Shown here piece by piece: positions 17,922 through 26,440 of a stretch of DNA of 64,000 nucleotides (positions within the stretch are counted from its first letter, which is position 1; every line of letters begins with the position of its first letter). Below the pieces are notes generated by a model. That model was given only the letters and a program-made list of their open reading frames with translations, was not told the DNA's origin and did no database searches. A program made the position numbers and the translations under genes. The DNA comes from Desulfohalobiaceae bacterium S24 (GTDB taxonomy: Bacteria > Desulfobacterota > Desulfovibrionia > Desulfovibrionales > Desulfothermaceae), in contig JAABTT010000004.1 of assembly GCA_011389765.1 (NCBI GenBank), positions 35,975 through 99,974 of the forward strand, written 5' to 3'.

Positions 17922-20900
17922 GGGCGGCAGCAGTTGAGGCTTCGGCCCCAAACGAGTTCTGAATCCAGTTCACAAGCTTCTCCAGCTCCGAATCAAAAGC
18001 ATCCAACAATGCATACTCTGCAAGCCCCTGCTGCGTTTTGATTTCTCTTTCGAGATCGCAGATCACGGCATGCAGCGAATCCGCGCAAATCGTGGCCGCA
18101 GCCCCTTTCATGGTGTGGCAGTAACGGGCGGCTTCCTCCGGGCGCTTCGTGCGCAGCAGGTCGCGAACCCGATCCGAGCCCTGCTCATAGTTTGCGGCAA
18201 AGAGACGTAAAGATTTCTCAAATACTTGCTGTTTTCCGTTCAAGCGCTTCAGCCCCCGCCGGATGTCCACCGGCGAATCCGCGCCAGCCGTTTGCTCTAA
18301 TCCGTCCGAAATGGCCCTGTCGGGCATCGCCTGAGCCGCTTGTTCACCTGTGGCAGGTTTTTCACCAAATCCGCCGATCCAGCGTGCAACCAGAGCCATG
18401 AGCTGCTCCGGCTGCATAGGCTTGGGGATGAAGTCATTCATGCCGGCCTCCAGGCATTTTTCCCTTTCACTCTCCAAGTGATAGGCGGTCATGGCGATGA
18501 TCGGGAGGTCGGCAAAGCGGTTCTCCGCTCGAATGGCTTTGCTGGCGGACAAACCATCCATCACCGGCATTTGGACGTCCATGAGAACCAGGTCCGGACG
18601 CTCATGCTTCAGGCAGGAGAGCGCCTGCCTGCCGTTATCAGCCAGCACCACCTGCAGGCCCAAGCTTTCCAGAATCTCCTTTTGAACAAATTGATTGACA
18701 GGGTTGTCTTCGGCCAAAAGTACCCTCGCCCCGTTCAATTCCGGACTTTTCATCACTTTTTCCTGTCCGCCCCGGGGCTGGTCACTGTCCGCCCCGCCAC
18801 TGCCTTGCTCCAGGCTCTGCAGGATGGCCATTAGGCGGAGTCGGCAGACCGGCTTGAAAAGGACCAGGTCCGCTCCATAAGGTTTTCCGACCGCCGATTC
18901 GCAGTCGCTCCCAAAGGGAATCATGCACACAATCTTGACTGTAAAGCCGCCTGCCGCATCCCTGATCTGCTCGGCAAAGTCTCGGCCGTCTCTATATGAA
19001 AACCTATGATCCAGAAAAACAATGTGACAAGGTTCTCCGGCCATCACCCCGGAACGGAATATTTCCACTGCCTGCCGGGCACTGAGAGCAGATTGTGTAT
19101 CAAATGCAAAGCGCTTCAGGTTTTGACGCATCATCTCCTGGAAATCCTCATTGCTGTGAACAATCAACGCTTTTCGAGGGATTCGGGACCGGTTCCCGGT
19201 CCAGGCCTCAGCCGCGGATTCCGCCGCCGGCCTGAAACAGGCGGTGAAATAAAAAGAGGCGCCCCGGGCTACACTGCTTTCCACCCATATATGTCCCTGC
19301 ATCAGGTTCACCAGACGCCGGCAGATGGTCAACCCCAGTCCGGTTCCGCCGAAACCCCGAACATTGGAAGGCTCCACCTGGGTAAAAGGCAAAAACAGAT
19401 CCGCCTGCTTCTCTTGAGGGATTCCTCTCCCGGTATCCCGGACCATAAAACGCAATTCGAGCCGGTTCTCCTTCATCCAGGCAAGCTCGATGGTCAACAG
19501 GATCTGTCCAGTATCTGTAAACTTGAAGGCATTACCGATAAGATTGGTCAAAACCTGTTCCAGACGTAAGGCGTCTCCTGTCAATTTTTCCGGTACGGCC
19601 TCTGAAAGGATGACCATCAATTCCAGGTCCTTTTCCGCTGCTTGCGCGGCAAACAACCCCAGAACACGATCCACGACCTCTTCAAGCAGAAATACATTTT
19701 CCTCCAGGCTCAGTTTGCCCTCTTCGATCTTGGCATAATCCAAAAGATCATTGATCACCCCCAAAAGGGTCCGGGCTGATTGTTGTATCCGGTTTAAGTA
19801 TTCCTGTTGTGCGGAGCTTGACTCGTCCTGTCTGATCAAACTCACCAAACCGAGGATGGCGTCCATGGGTGTCCTGATATCATGACTCACTTGGGCGATG
19901 AGTTCACTCTTAGCCTTGTTCGCCGCATCAGCCGCCAGCTTGGACTGCTCTATCCTGTTGCGTTCGGTCACATCGCGGGCGTTGACAATGATCCCGGCAG
20001 AACGTGACGACCCGGGAAGCGTGTTGGAATTGATCTCAAAATGCCTCCAGGTTTCGTCGGCATGTCTGAATCGGCATTCGGTCAGCTCATAGTTCTCTGT
20101 TTGGGAGGAAGACAGATCAAAACGCTTTGCGAGCTTCCAATGATCATCCGCATGGATATACTCAAACACGGACTGGCCGAGCATGCCTTCCTGGTCATAC
20201 CCCAGTATCCTCGAAACCGAAGGGCCGACATAGGTGAGCTTGGTCTCCCGGTCTATGACCAGGATCACATCGGAACTTTTTTCAATAAGTGACCTAAAAT
20301 ACTCTTCATTATACCTCAACTCCCCCATAAGCAGCGACAGGCGATGGCTCATTTCATTGAACACCTGTCCCACTTTTCCTATTTCATCGCGGGATTGAAC
20401 CTTGATGGTCCGCCCTGGACCCTCTGTACCTATCTCTTCGATCTTTGCGGACAACTCCCGTAAAGGCCGGATCAAATGATGGATGACGAACCAAAGGATC
20501 AGGCCGAGTACAACGGTGCCCGCCACGCCGACGGAGAGCACAAAGGCCCGGGACTGCTGGATCGGCCTGTAGAGCTCCGCCTTGGGAATGGCTACCAGAA
20601 GATACCAGTTCCAGGGCTCAAAAAAAGTGTACAGGGAATACAAGGACAGATCACCCCATTCAATAAGCAAGCCCCCTTGAGTTTGTTCACGCAGGTGCCG
20701 GCGCCACCCGTTCTTCACGACTGACGCCCCGTTCTCGCCAGTATCCGGATGGCCAAGGATCCGGTCGTCGGCATCAAGCACAAAGGCAAAGCCCTTGTTT
20801 CCGATCTCAATGTCCCTGATGTTTGCAAGCGCGTCCTGCTGGGCCTTTTGGACGCTGGCCGGGACATCTTCCAGTTGATATTGCTTGAGCAGGGCCGTCT

Positions 20901-21066
20901 GTTCCCGAACGATCGCCTCCAGCTCTTGTCTCTGCAGCCGAAGCCAGTTTTCAGCGATCCCTTGCAAGGCCTGAGATGAAAAATAATAATTGATTGTAAT
21001 GGATCCGAGCAAAGATACAAGCAGTATGGGCAGTATGGACAGAAATATTTTTGAAAAAATGCTCAT
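17914..21066 (-). CDS. hybrid sensor histidine kinase (Cache-HAMP-PAS-HisKA-HATPase-REC-REC-HPt)
   Basis: 1050-aa inner-membrane kinase. Membrane helix 7-29, a periplasmic single-Cache-like region about 40-165 (GNKGFAFVLD, GHPDTGENG), membrane helix about 175-197, HAMP 198-250, PAS 255-370, HisKA with H395 (VSHDIRTPMDAI), HATPase about 495-610 (NLIGNAFKF, DTGRGIP, GTGLGLTI), REC1 631-750, REC2 780-895 (phosphoacceptor D830 in LMDVQMP) and an HPt domain with H984 (CHTMKGAA). REC1 keeps D686 and K738 but lacks the usual acidic pair (LIVHSN), so it looks like a pseudoreceiver. No output domain: the phosphate must leave via HPt to an unlinked regulator. It follows the binding protein gene by 34 bases, suggesting that protein is a sensory partner. 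Confidence 0.92.
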   Translation of the reverse strand: MSIFSKIFLSILPILLVSLLGSITINYYFSSQALQGIAENWLRLQRQELEAIVREQTALLKQYQLEDVPASVQKAQQDALANIRDIEIGNKGFAFVLDADDRILGHPDTGENGASVVKNGWRRHLREQTQGGLLIEWGDLSLYSLYTFFEPWNWYLLVAIPKAELYRPIQQSRAFVLSVGVAGTVVLGLILWFVIHHLIRPLRELSAKIEEIGTEGPGRTIKVQSRDEIGKVGQVFNEMSHRLSLLMGELRYNEEYFRSLIEKSSDVILVIDRETKLTYVGPSVSRILGYDQEGMLGQSVFEYIHADDHWKLAKRFDLSSSQTENYELTECRFRHADETWRHFEINSNTLPGSSRSAGIIVNARDVTERNRIEQSKLAADAANKAKSELIAQVSHDIRTPMDAILGLVSLIRQDESSSAQQEYLNRIQQSARTLLGVINDLLDYAKIEEGKLSLEENVFLLEEVVDRVLGLFAAQAAEKDLELMVILSEAVPEKLTGDALRLEQVLTNLIGNAFKFTDTGQILLTIELAWMKENRLELRFMVRDTGRGIPQEKQADLFLPFTQVEPSNVRGFGGTGLGLTICRRLVNLMQGHIWVESSVARGASFYFTACFRPAAESAAEAWTGNRSRIPRKALIVHSNEDFQEMMRQNLKRFAFDTQSALSARQAVEIFRSGVMAGEPCHIVFLDHRFSYRDGRDFAEQIRDAAGGFTVKIVCMIPFGSDCESAVGKPYGADLVLFKPVCRLRLMAILQSLEQGSGGADSDQPRGGQEKVMKSPELNGARVLLAEDNPVNQFVQKEILESLGLQVVLADNGRQALSCLKHERPDLVLMDVQMPVMDGLSASKAIRAENRFADLPIIAMTAYHLESEREKCLEAGMNDFIPKPMQPEQLMALVARWIGGFGEKPATGEQAAQAMPDRAISDGLEQTAGADSPVDIRRGLKRLNGKQQVFEKSLRLFAANYEQGSDRVRDLLRTKRPEEAARYCHTMKGAAATICADSLHAVICDLEREIKTQQGLAEYALLDAFDSELEKLVNWIQNSFGAEASTAAAHA

Positions 21067-21100
21067 AAAACGCCTTTTCGACCGGCAGTCCTGTCAGGGC

Positions 21101-22726
21101 TTAAGGGGTGAAACGCGTATTTTCAGTGAATTGAGGATACAAGGCAATACTGGCTGTCAATGGATGCCCGTAGTCAAGGTCGGGTCTGCGCAGGCAATTC
21201 TGTTTCACGGCAAACAGGGGATAGGCCGCTGCTTCGCCTAATATCCTGATCTGGGCGTGTGCCCAGAGCTGTGTCTGCTTTAAAGGGGATATTTCCTGAC
21301 GGGCCGCTTCAAGCAAGCCATCGATGTTCCTGTAGTGGGAAAAATTCGTATTCGATGCCACCCCGGAGAGGGCGCTAGCGTCCGAATGAAAAAACTGGGA
21401 CAAAAAGGCATCGGCAGTGGGACGCCAGGCCCCATAAAGGATGAGGTCCGCCTCGTCATTCCGGATCCGCGCATGCATCACCTGATGGGGCACAATTTCG
21501 ACAGTACACTGCACATTGATCTCTTGCAGCTGTTCTTTGATAATCTGTGCACAGACCCGATAGATCCGCTTTTCAGAAACAATCATCGACAGGGAAAGTC
21601 CCTGAGCAAAGCCGGCTTCCGCCAGGAATTGCCTGGCCAGCCGCAGGTTATATTGATAGCCCAGACCGAGGGCGCACACCTTTTCCCCGCTGAGCCCTCC
21701 GGGAACGCTCTTCTCCGGGACCGGGGCGTACACGGGTTCGACAAGAATGCGGCTCGTGACACTGGAAAACGACTTTCGATCCAGGGCCAGCAGCAGGGCC
21801 CTTCGTACCAGAAGGTCATCCAATGGTTTTTGCCGAGTATTCAAATGAAGGGCCATCACCTCCCCCACCCCATACACATCAAAGACCTGTCCGGGGGCTC
21901 GGCCGGCCTGTTCCACCCACTCCGGATCTCCCGACCCGACGAAGACGTCCAGGTCCCCCTGTTGAAAGGCGGCCTCCCGATCTGCAAGCCGGGGCATATA
22001 GCGGACAATCACCCCCCGCACTTCGGGAGAGCCCCTGAAATAGTGCTCATTGGCGGCAAGAACCACCTTTTCCCCCGGGACATAACGTTCAAAGCAAAAC
22101 GGTCCGCTCCCCACCGGGTGTTGCCCAAAATGCGCCTTGCCCCTCTCCTGGACGGCCTGTTTGCTCACAATAAATCCACCTGAATAATTGCTGATCTTTG
22201 GGAAAAACAGAATCGGAGAAAGCGGCTCATCCAGGATAATTTGGATGGTGGCGGCATCGAGCTTTTCAAAGCGCATTCCGGCGTATTCGCCGGCATAATG
22301 AGACCTTTCAGGATCAGCCGCTTTTCGCAGAGAAAAGACCACATCATCCGCTGTCAATGGAACAGGATCGCCGTCTTCTCCGGCATGAAAATAGACATCC
22401 TGTTTCAATTCGACCGTCCAGATCTGCTTTTTGTCCTGTATATAAAAATCCGGAAAATCAGCGGCCAGATCCGGCTCCATCCGGGGGGCCTGTCCAGGGA
22501 CATAGCGCAGCAAACCATTGAAAAGCATATCCGCCACAGCCCGGTCCTGGGAGCCTTGGGCCAGATGGGGATCGAAAGTGCCGGCATCGGCGGCATGGAC
22601 CCCGAAACGCAGCCAGCCCCCCGAATTCCGAAAACTTTTTGCATCAACCGCACCTCCGTGAGCCTGCAGAGAGCTAAGACAAAACAGTGCACAGACCATT
22701 CCCAGAATCACAATCGTTTTTTGCAA
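21101..22726 (-). CDS. extracellular solute-binding protein, family 5 (peptide/nickel type)
   Basis: Periplasmic binding protein of about 541 aa. An N-terminal hydrophobic signal (residues about 4-22) ends before QAHGGAVDA; no convincing lipobox. Family features are FDPHLAQGSQDRAVADMLFNGL, LTADDVVFSLRKA, HPVGSGPFCFERYVPGEKV and the C-terminal LILYGAWRPTADAFLSQFF. I choose TTG 22726 because GGAGG (22733-22737) is six bases upstream; an earlier in-frame TTG at 22756 has no such site. It precedes the hybrid kinase in one transcript and no permease adjoins, so it may serve signalling as well as, or instead of, uptake. Confidence 0.85.
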   Translation of the reverse strand: MQKTIVILGMVCALFCLSSLQAHGGAVDAKSFRNSGGWLRFGVHAADAGTFDPHLAQGSQDRAVADMLFNGLLRYVPGQAPRMEPDLAADFPDFYIQDKKQIWTVELKQDVYFHAGEDGDPVPLTADDVVFSLRKAADPERSHYAGEYAGMRFEKLDAATIQIILDEPLSPILFFPKISNYSGGFIVSKQAVQERGKAHFGQHPVGSGPFCFERYVPGEKVVLAANEHYFRGSPEVRGVIVRYMPRLADREAAFQQGDLDVFVGSGDPEWVEQAGRAPGQVFDVYGVGEVMALHLNTRQKPLDDLLVRRALLLALDRKSFSSVTSRILVEPVYAPVPEKSVPGGLSGEKVCALGLGYQYNLRLARQFLAEAGFAQGLSLSMIVSEKRIYRVCAQIIKEQLQEINVQCTVEIVPHQVMHARIRNDEADLILYGAWRPTADAFLSQFFHSDASALSGVASNTNFSHYRNIDGLLEAARQEISPLKQTQLWAHAQIRILGEAAAYPLFAVKQNCLRRPDLDYGHPLTASIALYPQFTENTRFTP

Positions 22727-23058
22727 ACCCAACCTCCAGGCATACCAATATAGCAAGGACGTTACGAAGTCTTATATATGCCGACTTCCGTTACAGATGG
22801 CCTCTTCAACCGGCGCGGCCGGCAAAGGAACTGACTTGAGCCCTCATGTACCTTATTTCCGGACCGGAGGCAATCAGACCTGCCGCTTTCACTTGCAGAC
22901 CGCCTGATCATGAGGCATAGTCTCCACTTGGAGCCGGAGCCCTGAAACCGGGTGTCAACGAATAGAGGCCTTAATAAATTTCTGGACCGAACTTCAGGGA
23001 CCAGCTCGTAGCTCGTATTCTTTATCGTAAAAATTGAAAATTTGAGAGAGGAGGCGGC
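22727..23058. other. divergent intergenic region between binding protein/kinase operon and panB
   Basis: About 330 bases with no gene seen; it must hold the promoters of both divergent units. AGGAGG of panB lies at 23049-23054. No strong -35/-10 pair or riboswitch fold was recognised. Confidence 0.35.
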
Positions 23059-23916
23059 ATGCAGAACAAAAAAGTCAGTATACATACCCTCAAGCAGGCC
23101 AAGGTCGAGCAACGCAAACTGGTCATGCTCACGGCCTATGACTATCCGTTTGGTCTCCTGGCTGACGAAGCCGGTGCGGACATGGTTTTGGTGGGGGATT
23201 CTTTAGGCATGGTGGTCATGGGGCTGGAGGGCACCACAGCCGTGACCATGGAGACCATGCTCCATCACACCCAGGCCGTGGTCCGAGGCTGCAAAACCCC
23301 TCTGGTGGTCGGCGACATGCCCTTCATGAGTTACAACATCTCCATTCCGGATGCCATTCGCAACGCGGGACGACTCCTGAAGGAGGGAGGCTGCGATGTG
23401 GTCAAGCTGGAAGGCGGGGTGGATTTCGCCCCCACGGTCCAGGCCATTGTCAAGGCGGGCATTCCGGTGATGGGGCATATAGGATTGACCCCCCAGACCG
23501 CTTCCGCCCTGGGCGGGTTCAAGACCCAGGGCCGGGATCTGGCCGGGGCCAAACAGATCCTGGAGGACGCCAGAGCCCTGGAGGACGCCGGTGTTTTCTC
23601 CATGATCCTGGAAGCCGTGCCCGCTCCCCTTGGAAAGCTGGTGGCGGAAAGCGTTTCAGTCCCGGTCATCGGGATCGGAGCCGGGGATGAAGTCGACGGT
23701 CAGGTCCTGGTGACCCATGATCTCATCGGCCTTTTCGACAAATTCGTCCCCAAGTTCGTCAAACAGTACACCCGAATCCGGCCGATCATTCTTGAGGCTA
23801 TGAACGCTTATAAACAGGATGTTCAGGAACAGGCCTTCCCGGACCGGGAACACTCATTTTCCATGCCGGAAGAAACCCTGGAGGCACTGAAGAGAAGCCT
23901 GGACAAGCCGGAGTGA
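23059..23916 (+). CDS. panB: 3-methyl-2-oxobutanoate hydroxymethyltransferase
   Basis: Transfers a hydroxymethyl group from methylene-tetrahydrofolate to 2-oxoisovalerate to give ketopantoate, the first step to pantothenate and CoA. 285 aa, slightly longer than E. coli PanB. Conserved blocks: LTAYDYPFGLLADEAGADM, VGDSLGMVV, GDMPFMSY, KLEGG, MGHIGLTPQ, VPVIGIGAG and DQ-like VDGQVLV. The ATG at 23059 has AGGAGG four bases upstream. Its substrate 2-oxoisovalerate is also a likely substrate or product of the ferredoxin oxidoreductases nearby, so carbon flow may meet here. Confidence 0.96.
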   Translation: MQNKKVSIHTLKQAKVEQRKLVMLTAYDYPFGLLADEAGADMVLVGDSLGMVVMGLEGTTAVTMETMLHHTQAVVRGCKTPLVVGDMPFMSYNISIPDAIRNAGRLLKEGGCDVVKLEGGVDFAPTVQAIVKAGIPVMGHIGLTPQTASALGGFKTQGRDLAGAKQILEDARALEDAGVFSMILEAVPAPLGKLVAESVSVPVIGIGAGDEVDGQVLVTHDLIGLFDKFVPKFVKQYTRIRPIILEAMNAYKQDVQEQAFPDREHSFSMPEETLEALKRSLDKPE

Positions 23917-24148
23917 AAGAACAATCGACTTGACGGCGGAAAAAAGACCCGCCTTGATCAGACTCAAAGGCTCCATCAGTCGAGAAGGCAACTGCCATCC
24001 GCAACCGGCTGGCCGGCAGAGCACTCGGCAATACCCTCGACGAACTGCACAACGAAAGGCCGGGTTGCTTACAGCCGATCAGAAATTATTTAAAGTTTTT
24101 CAGAGCGTTTCATAAAATATCCTAAAAAAGGAAACCTGCAGATGTTTC

Positions 24149-25018
24149 TCAGGCCGGGAGGTATTTTTTATTTTTTTCCTCAGCCTGAGCCTGGATCAGC
24201 TCAATATCCTCATCGCTGAGATCCTTGAAGCGTTTCTGGGATTGGAGGTAGGTTTTGACCGGAATCGGGGAATCAGGTCTGTAGGTCTGCTGCAACTCAC
24301 CGCTTTCATTCAGTTCGATCAGGGGGAAGACGCCGGAATCCACTGCCAGGCGGGTGACCTTCAGAGAATCCTGGGAATCGATTTTCCAGCCCGGAGGGCA
24401 GGCCGCCAGGAGATGAAGAAAGGTAAAGCCGTGAGCCTTCCTGGCCTTTTCAAATTTCAGGTAGAAATCTTCGGGAAAAGACACGGTGGCCGTGGCAATG
24501 TAGGCCGGGTGATGCCCGAGGACAATGCCGATCAGATCTTTTTTCTGATAGGCGAAGTCCTTGCCTCCCGGAGTGGTGGTGGTCCAGGCCCCGCAGGGCG
24601 TGGCCGAAGACTGCTGCACCCCGGTATTCATGTACGCTTCGTTGTCATAGCAGACATAGATGAAGTCTTCGTTGCGGTCCGCGGCCCCGGACAAGGCCTG
24701 AAATCCGATGTCAAAAGTCCCCCCGTCGCCGGCCCAGACCATGACCTGAACATCCTGGTGGCCCTTAGTAATCAGGGCCCGCCTGACTCCGGAGGCACAG
24801 GCGGCCGCCGTGGCAAACGGGACATGCAAAAGCGGCACGGACAGAGCCGTAGTGGGAAACGGCCCGGCAATGATCGACCAGCAGCAGGCCGGAATGACCA
24901 CCACGGTCTTTTCCCCCAAAGCCTTCAAGGCATGGCGCATGCTGAGCGAAGCGCCGCAGCCGGGACAGCCCAGATGCCCGCTGTTCAAATATTCAACTGT
25001 CGTCACATTCCATAGCAT
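24149..25018 (-). CDS. porB: pyruvate/2-oxoacid:ferredoxin oxidoreductase, beta subunit
   Basis: TPP-binding subunit of a four-subunit 2-oxoacid:ferredoxin oxidoreductase, 289 aa. CPGCGAS (C18, C21) begins the [4Fe-4S] ligand set, and MVWAGDGGTFDIGFQALSGA followed by YVCYDNEAYMNTGVQQSS is the TPP/magnesium site. It would decarboxylate pyruvate (or a related 2-oxoacid) to the acyl-CoA and reduce ferredoxin. AGGTGAT lies about six bases before the ATG. Last gene of the porG-gltD/porD-porA-porB operon, 61 bases after porA. Confidence 0.92.
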   Translation of the reverse strand: MLWNVTTVEYLNSGHLGCPGCGASLSMRHALKALGEKTVVVIPACCWSIIAGPFPTTALSVPLLHVPFATAAACASGVRRALITKGHQDVQVMVWAGDGGTFDIGFQALSGAADRNEDFIYVCYDNEAYMNTGVQQSSATPCGAWTTTTPGGKDFAYQKKDLIGIVLGHHPAYIATATVSFPEDFYLKFEKARKAHGFTFLHLLAACPPGWKIDSQDSLKVTRLAVDSGVFPLIELNESGELQQTYRPDSPIPVKTYLQSQKRFKDLSDEDIELIQAQAEEKNKKYLPA

Positions 25019-25079
25019 GTAGCATCACCTCGTATGCAGGTGTCGGTTTTCAGGGGAAAAAATTGTTCAGCTTCGTAAA

Positions 25080-26249
25080 TCAGAACCAGTTGCTGTTGAC
25101 CGGCGAGAGGCCGCCCATGCCCTGCACCACATCGATCACCGTCTCCGGGAAGACTTCTTTCCCCCCCAGACTGATGATCACATCAAATATCCGGGGACGG
25201 GACTCGAGATGATAGAGCGAGGCCCGCAGCTCCTGGGCCAGGGTCCCTCCGGCCCCATAGGAAACCGCTCGGCTGAAGGCCAGGACATCAGGGACCCCCT
25301 GCACCATTTCCAGCAGTTCCTCCCGGGGAAAGGGCCTGAACAGACGGAGCTTCACAAGACCGACCTTTTTTCCGGCATCACGAAGCCGGTCCACGGCTAT
25401 CCGCACGGTTCCGGTCAGTGCGCCGCTGCTGACAATCACCACCTCAGCTCCTTCCAGGCGATACCCTTCCAGATTTGCATACCGGCGATGAAACAATCGG
25501 CTGAATCGTTCAGCGCCCTCTTCAATCTCCTTGGGCACGTTCTTCATGGTTTTGGCCAGGGCCTTCCGGAGATTGTAGAAATTGTCAGGCGTGGCCGCAG
25601 CCCCGAAACTCAGTGGGTTTTCCGTATCCAGGTGATAGGGCGCCTGGTAGGCGGGCAGGAAACGGTCCGCCAGATCCTGCTCCGGGACGAAGAGCTGCTC
25701 CATGGTATGGGACAGGATAAACCCATCGATCATGACCATCACCGGAAGCATGATTCTTTCCGTCAGCCAGTAGGACAAAAGGATGGTATCCAGGGCCTCC
25801 TGGGCCGTCTCACAATAAATCTGCAGCCAGCCTGTATCCCGCTGGGCCAGGCTGTCGCTCTGGTCGGTCCAGATATTCCAGGGCGCGCCAAGGGCCCGAT
25901 TGGCATTGACCATGACCAGGGGAAACCGGGATGCGGCAAACCAGTGCAGCATTTCGTGCATCAAAGCCAAGCCGTGAGAGCTCGTCGCGGTAAAAGAACG
26001 ACTGCCTGCGGCCACCGATCCAAAACAAGCGGCGATGGCCGACATCTCGGATTCCACCTTGATATATTCACTGGGCATTTCCCCGCTGTCCACCATGCTT
26101 GATAAGGTCTCAATAATATGTGTCTGCGGGGTGATGGGATAAGCGGCGATCACTTCCGGCCTGCAGAGTTTGACGCCATAGGCGATGGCATCGCTGCCCA
26201 GCAGCATTTCTGAAGTATGCTGAGCCGGAGGGTTTTGCATAAAGTTCAT
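25080..26249 (-). CDS. porA: pyruvate/2-oxoacid:ferredoxin oxidoreductase, alpha subunit
   Basis: 389-aa alpha subunit carrying the PYR-type domain I and the transketolase C-like domain II. Recognisable blocks: IAAYPITPQTHIIETL, KVESEMSAIAACFG, TATSSHGLALMHEMLH and VMVNANRALGAPWNIW, which are typical of pyruvate/2-oxoisovalerate-type PorA rather than KorA. GAGGAG precedes the ATG by about eight bases. A 191-base gap without gene separates it from the fused subunit upstream. Confidence 0.92.
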   Translation of the reverse strand: MNFMQNPPAQHTSEMLLGSDAIAYGVKLCRPEVIAAYPITPQTHIIETLSSMVDSGEMPSEYIKVESEMSAIAACFGSVAAGSRSFTATSSHGLALMHEMLHWFAASRFPLVMVNANRALGAPWNIWTDQSDSLAQRDTGWLQIYCETAQEALDTILLSYWLTERIMLPVMVMIDGFILSHTMEQLFVPEQDLADRFLPAYQAPYHLDTENPLSFGAAATPDNFYNLRKALAKTMKNVPKEIEEGAERFSRLFHRRYANLEGYRLEGAEVVIVSSGALTGTVRIAVDRLRDAGKKVGLVKLRLFRPFPREELLEMVQGVPDVLAFSRAVSYGAGGTLAQELRASLYHLESRPRIFDVIISLGGKEVFPETVIDVVQGMGGLSPVNSNWF

Positions 26250-26440
26250 ATCTTGTGCTCCTCGCCTTCAGGCTTCCTCCCGTCTGTCCGGCGCTGTTCT
26301 TGATTCGCAGTCCTCAGCAATTCTATTTTACTTCATTCATCATGCAAAATTCGACGTTGTTCCACATTCTCCATCCGCCGTTGCCCTTTCCGCGTTTCAC
26401 TCATTTCCCTCTGCTCTCGGCCTCTTCATTCCGGCATTTT

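Noticed and set aside
22754..22769. 12-base match GTTACGAAGTCT shared with 10905-10920 as a repeat element
   Set aside because: Chance 12-mers shared within 64 kb are expected in large numbers and the flanks do not match.
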